NCBI GenBank assembly: GCA_002384315.1
Contig: DGBL01000219.1
Span: 1-6,933, forward strand
Reading direction: 5' to 3'
Length of the DNA stretch: 6,933 nucleotides
Source of the DNA: Micrococcaceae bacterium UBA4005
Lineage (GTDB): Bacteria; Actinomycetota; Actinomycetes; Actinomycetales; Micrococcaceae
Part shown: piece after piece, positions 6,726 to 6,933 of the stretch
Numbering within the stretch: the first letter of the stretch is position 1
Layout of the letters: each line of letters begins with the position of its first letter
The notes under the pieces: model-generated
Databases searched by the model: none
What the model saw: only the letters and a program-made list of their open reading frames with translations
Told to the model about the DNA's origin: nothing
Program-made: the position numbers and the translations under genes

Positions 6726-6758
6726 GGCTTATTGTCGACACTCGTTTGACGGCAAAAC

Positions 6759-6933
6759 CTACGCGGAGCCATTGTCCCGTTCTTCCACGAGCCTGCCGTT
6801 GAGAATGCGCTCAATGGCAGCGCGCCCCACCAGCCCGGATTCCTCGACCGATATGTCGTCTGCGCTGGGCTCATCCTCGGGGTAACCCAAGTCTACGGTG
6901 CCCGGTTTTCGCGCTGAGTCCTGCGGGCGGCTA
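6759..6933 (-). CDS. dnaX: DNA polymerase III subunit gamma/tau, C-terminal end (truncated by window edge)
   Basis: Only the last 57 codons are visible, running from the right edge to the TAG at 6761-6759. The peptide has an acidic linker ([17 protein letters not shown]) and ends [23 protein letters not shown], spanning the final 23 residues. This resembles the C-terminal tail I associate with actinobacterial DnaX proteins. DnaX is the clamp-loader subunit that ties the replicative polymerase together. The identity rests on this tail and on the well-known dnaX-recR neighbourhood, because none of the AAA+ motifs are in the window; a hypothetical protein is possible but less likely. The gene is directly upstream of recR on the same strand. 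Confidence -1.
   Translation of the reverse strand, partial: SRPQDSARKPGTVDLGYPEDEPSADDISVEESGLVGRAAIERILNGRLVEERDNGSA

Noticed and set aside
6400..6885. 161-codon open frame on the + strand over recR/dnaX
   Set aside because: It is antisense to conserved recR and the dnaX tail, with no recognisable protein features; such shadows are common in GC-rich genes.
1..6933. Search for CRISPR repeats, tRNA/rRNA genes, insertion sequences and defence genes
   Set aside because: No regularly spaced repeats, tRNA-like clover folds, transposase motifs or nuclease/toxin families were seen; all long frames are accounted for by the listed genes.

Overview
The window looks like chromosomal DNA of a high-GC Gram-positive bacterium, most likely a member of the Micrococcaceae (Arthrobacter-like). 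The evidence is G/C-rich third codon positions, GTG starts, LysC and RecR proteins of actinobacterial type, and the dnaX-recR gene pair. The genus is inferred from remembered protein similarity, not from a search.

Layout, left to right: (1) the 3' part of a gene for a large secreted subtilisin-family (S8) protease with a PA domain and several C-terminal beta-sandwich domains, + strand, cut by the left edge; (2) a 60-bp gap between convergent genes that carries two consecutive hairpins; (3) lysC, aspartate kinase, - strand, with a well-placed internal ribosome binding site that predicts a separately translated 172-residue regulatory subunit; (4) a 167-bp divergent intergenic region with two operator-like dyads and candidate promoters for both sides; (5) a two-gene ABC-2 type transporter operon, + strand, ATPase then permease, overlapping by 4 bp; (6) recR, - strand, convergent with the permease; (7) the last 57 codons of dnaX, - strand, cut by the right edge.

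The genes belong to separate processes: extracellular proteolysis, the first step of the aspartate amino-acid pathway, membrane export or an unknown ABC-2 function, and DNA replication and recombinational repair. dnaX and recR form a co-directional housekeeping pair. The two ABC genes form one translationally coupled unit. lysC is probably transcribed alone, because the usual actinobacterial partner asd is not downstream of it; a convergent protease gene lies there instead.

I see no new defence system, mobile element, CRISPR array, tRNA or rRNA. The most interesting signals are small-scale: the internal lysC start, the paired terminator hairpins (one with the lysC stop codon in its loop), the dyads between lysC and the ABC operon, and the large cysteine-bearing extracytoplasmic loop of the ABC permease. 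No stretch over 300 bases lacks a gene.
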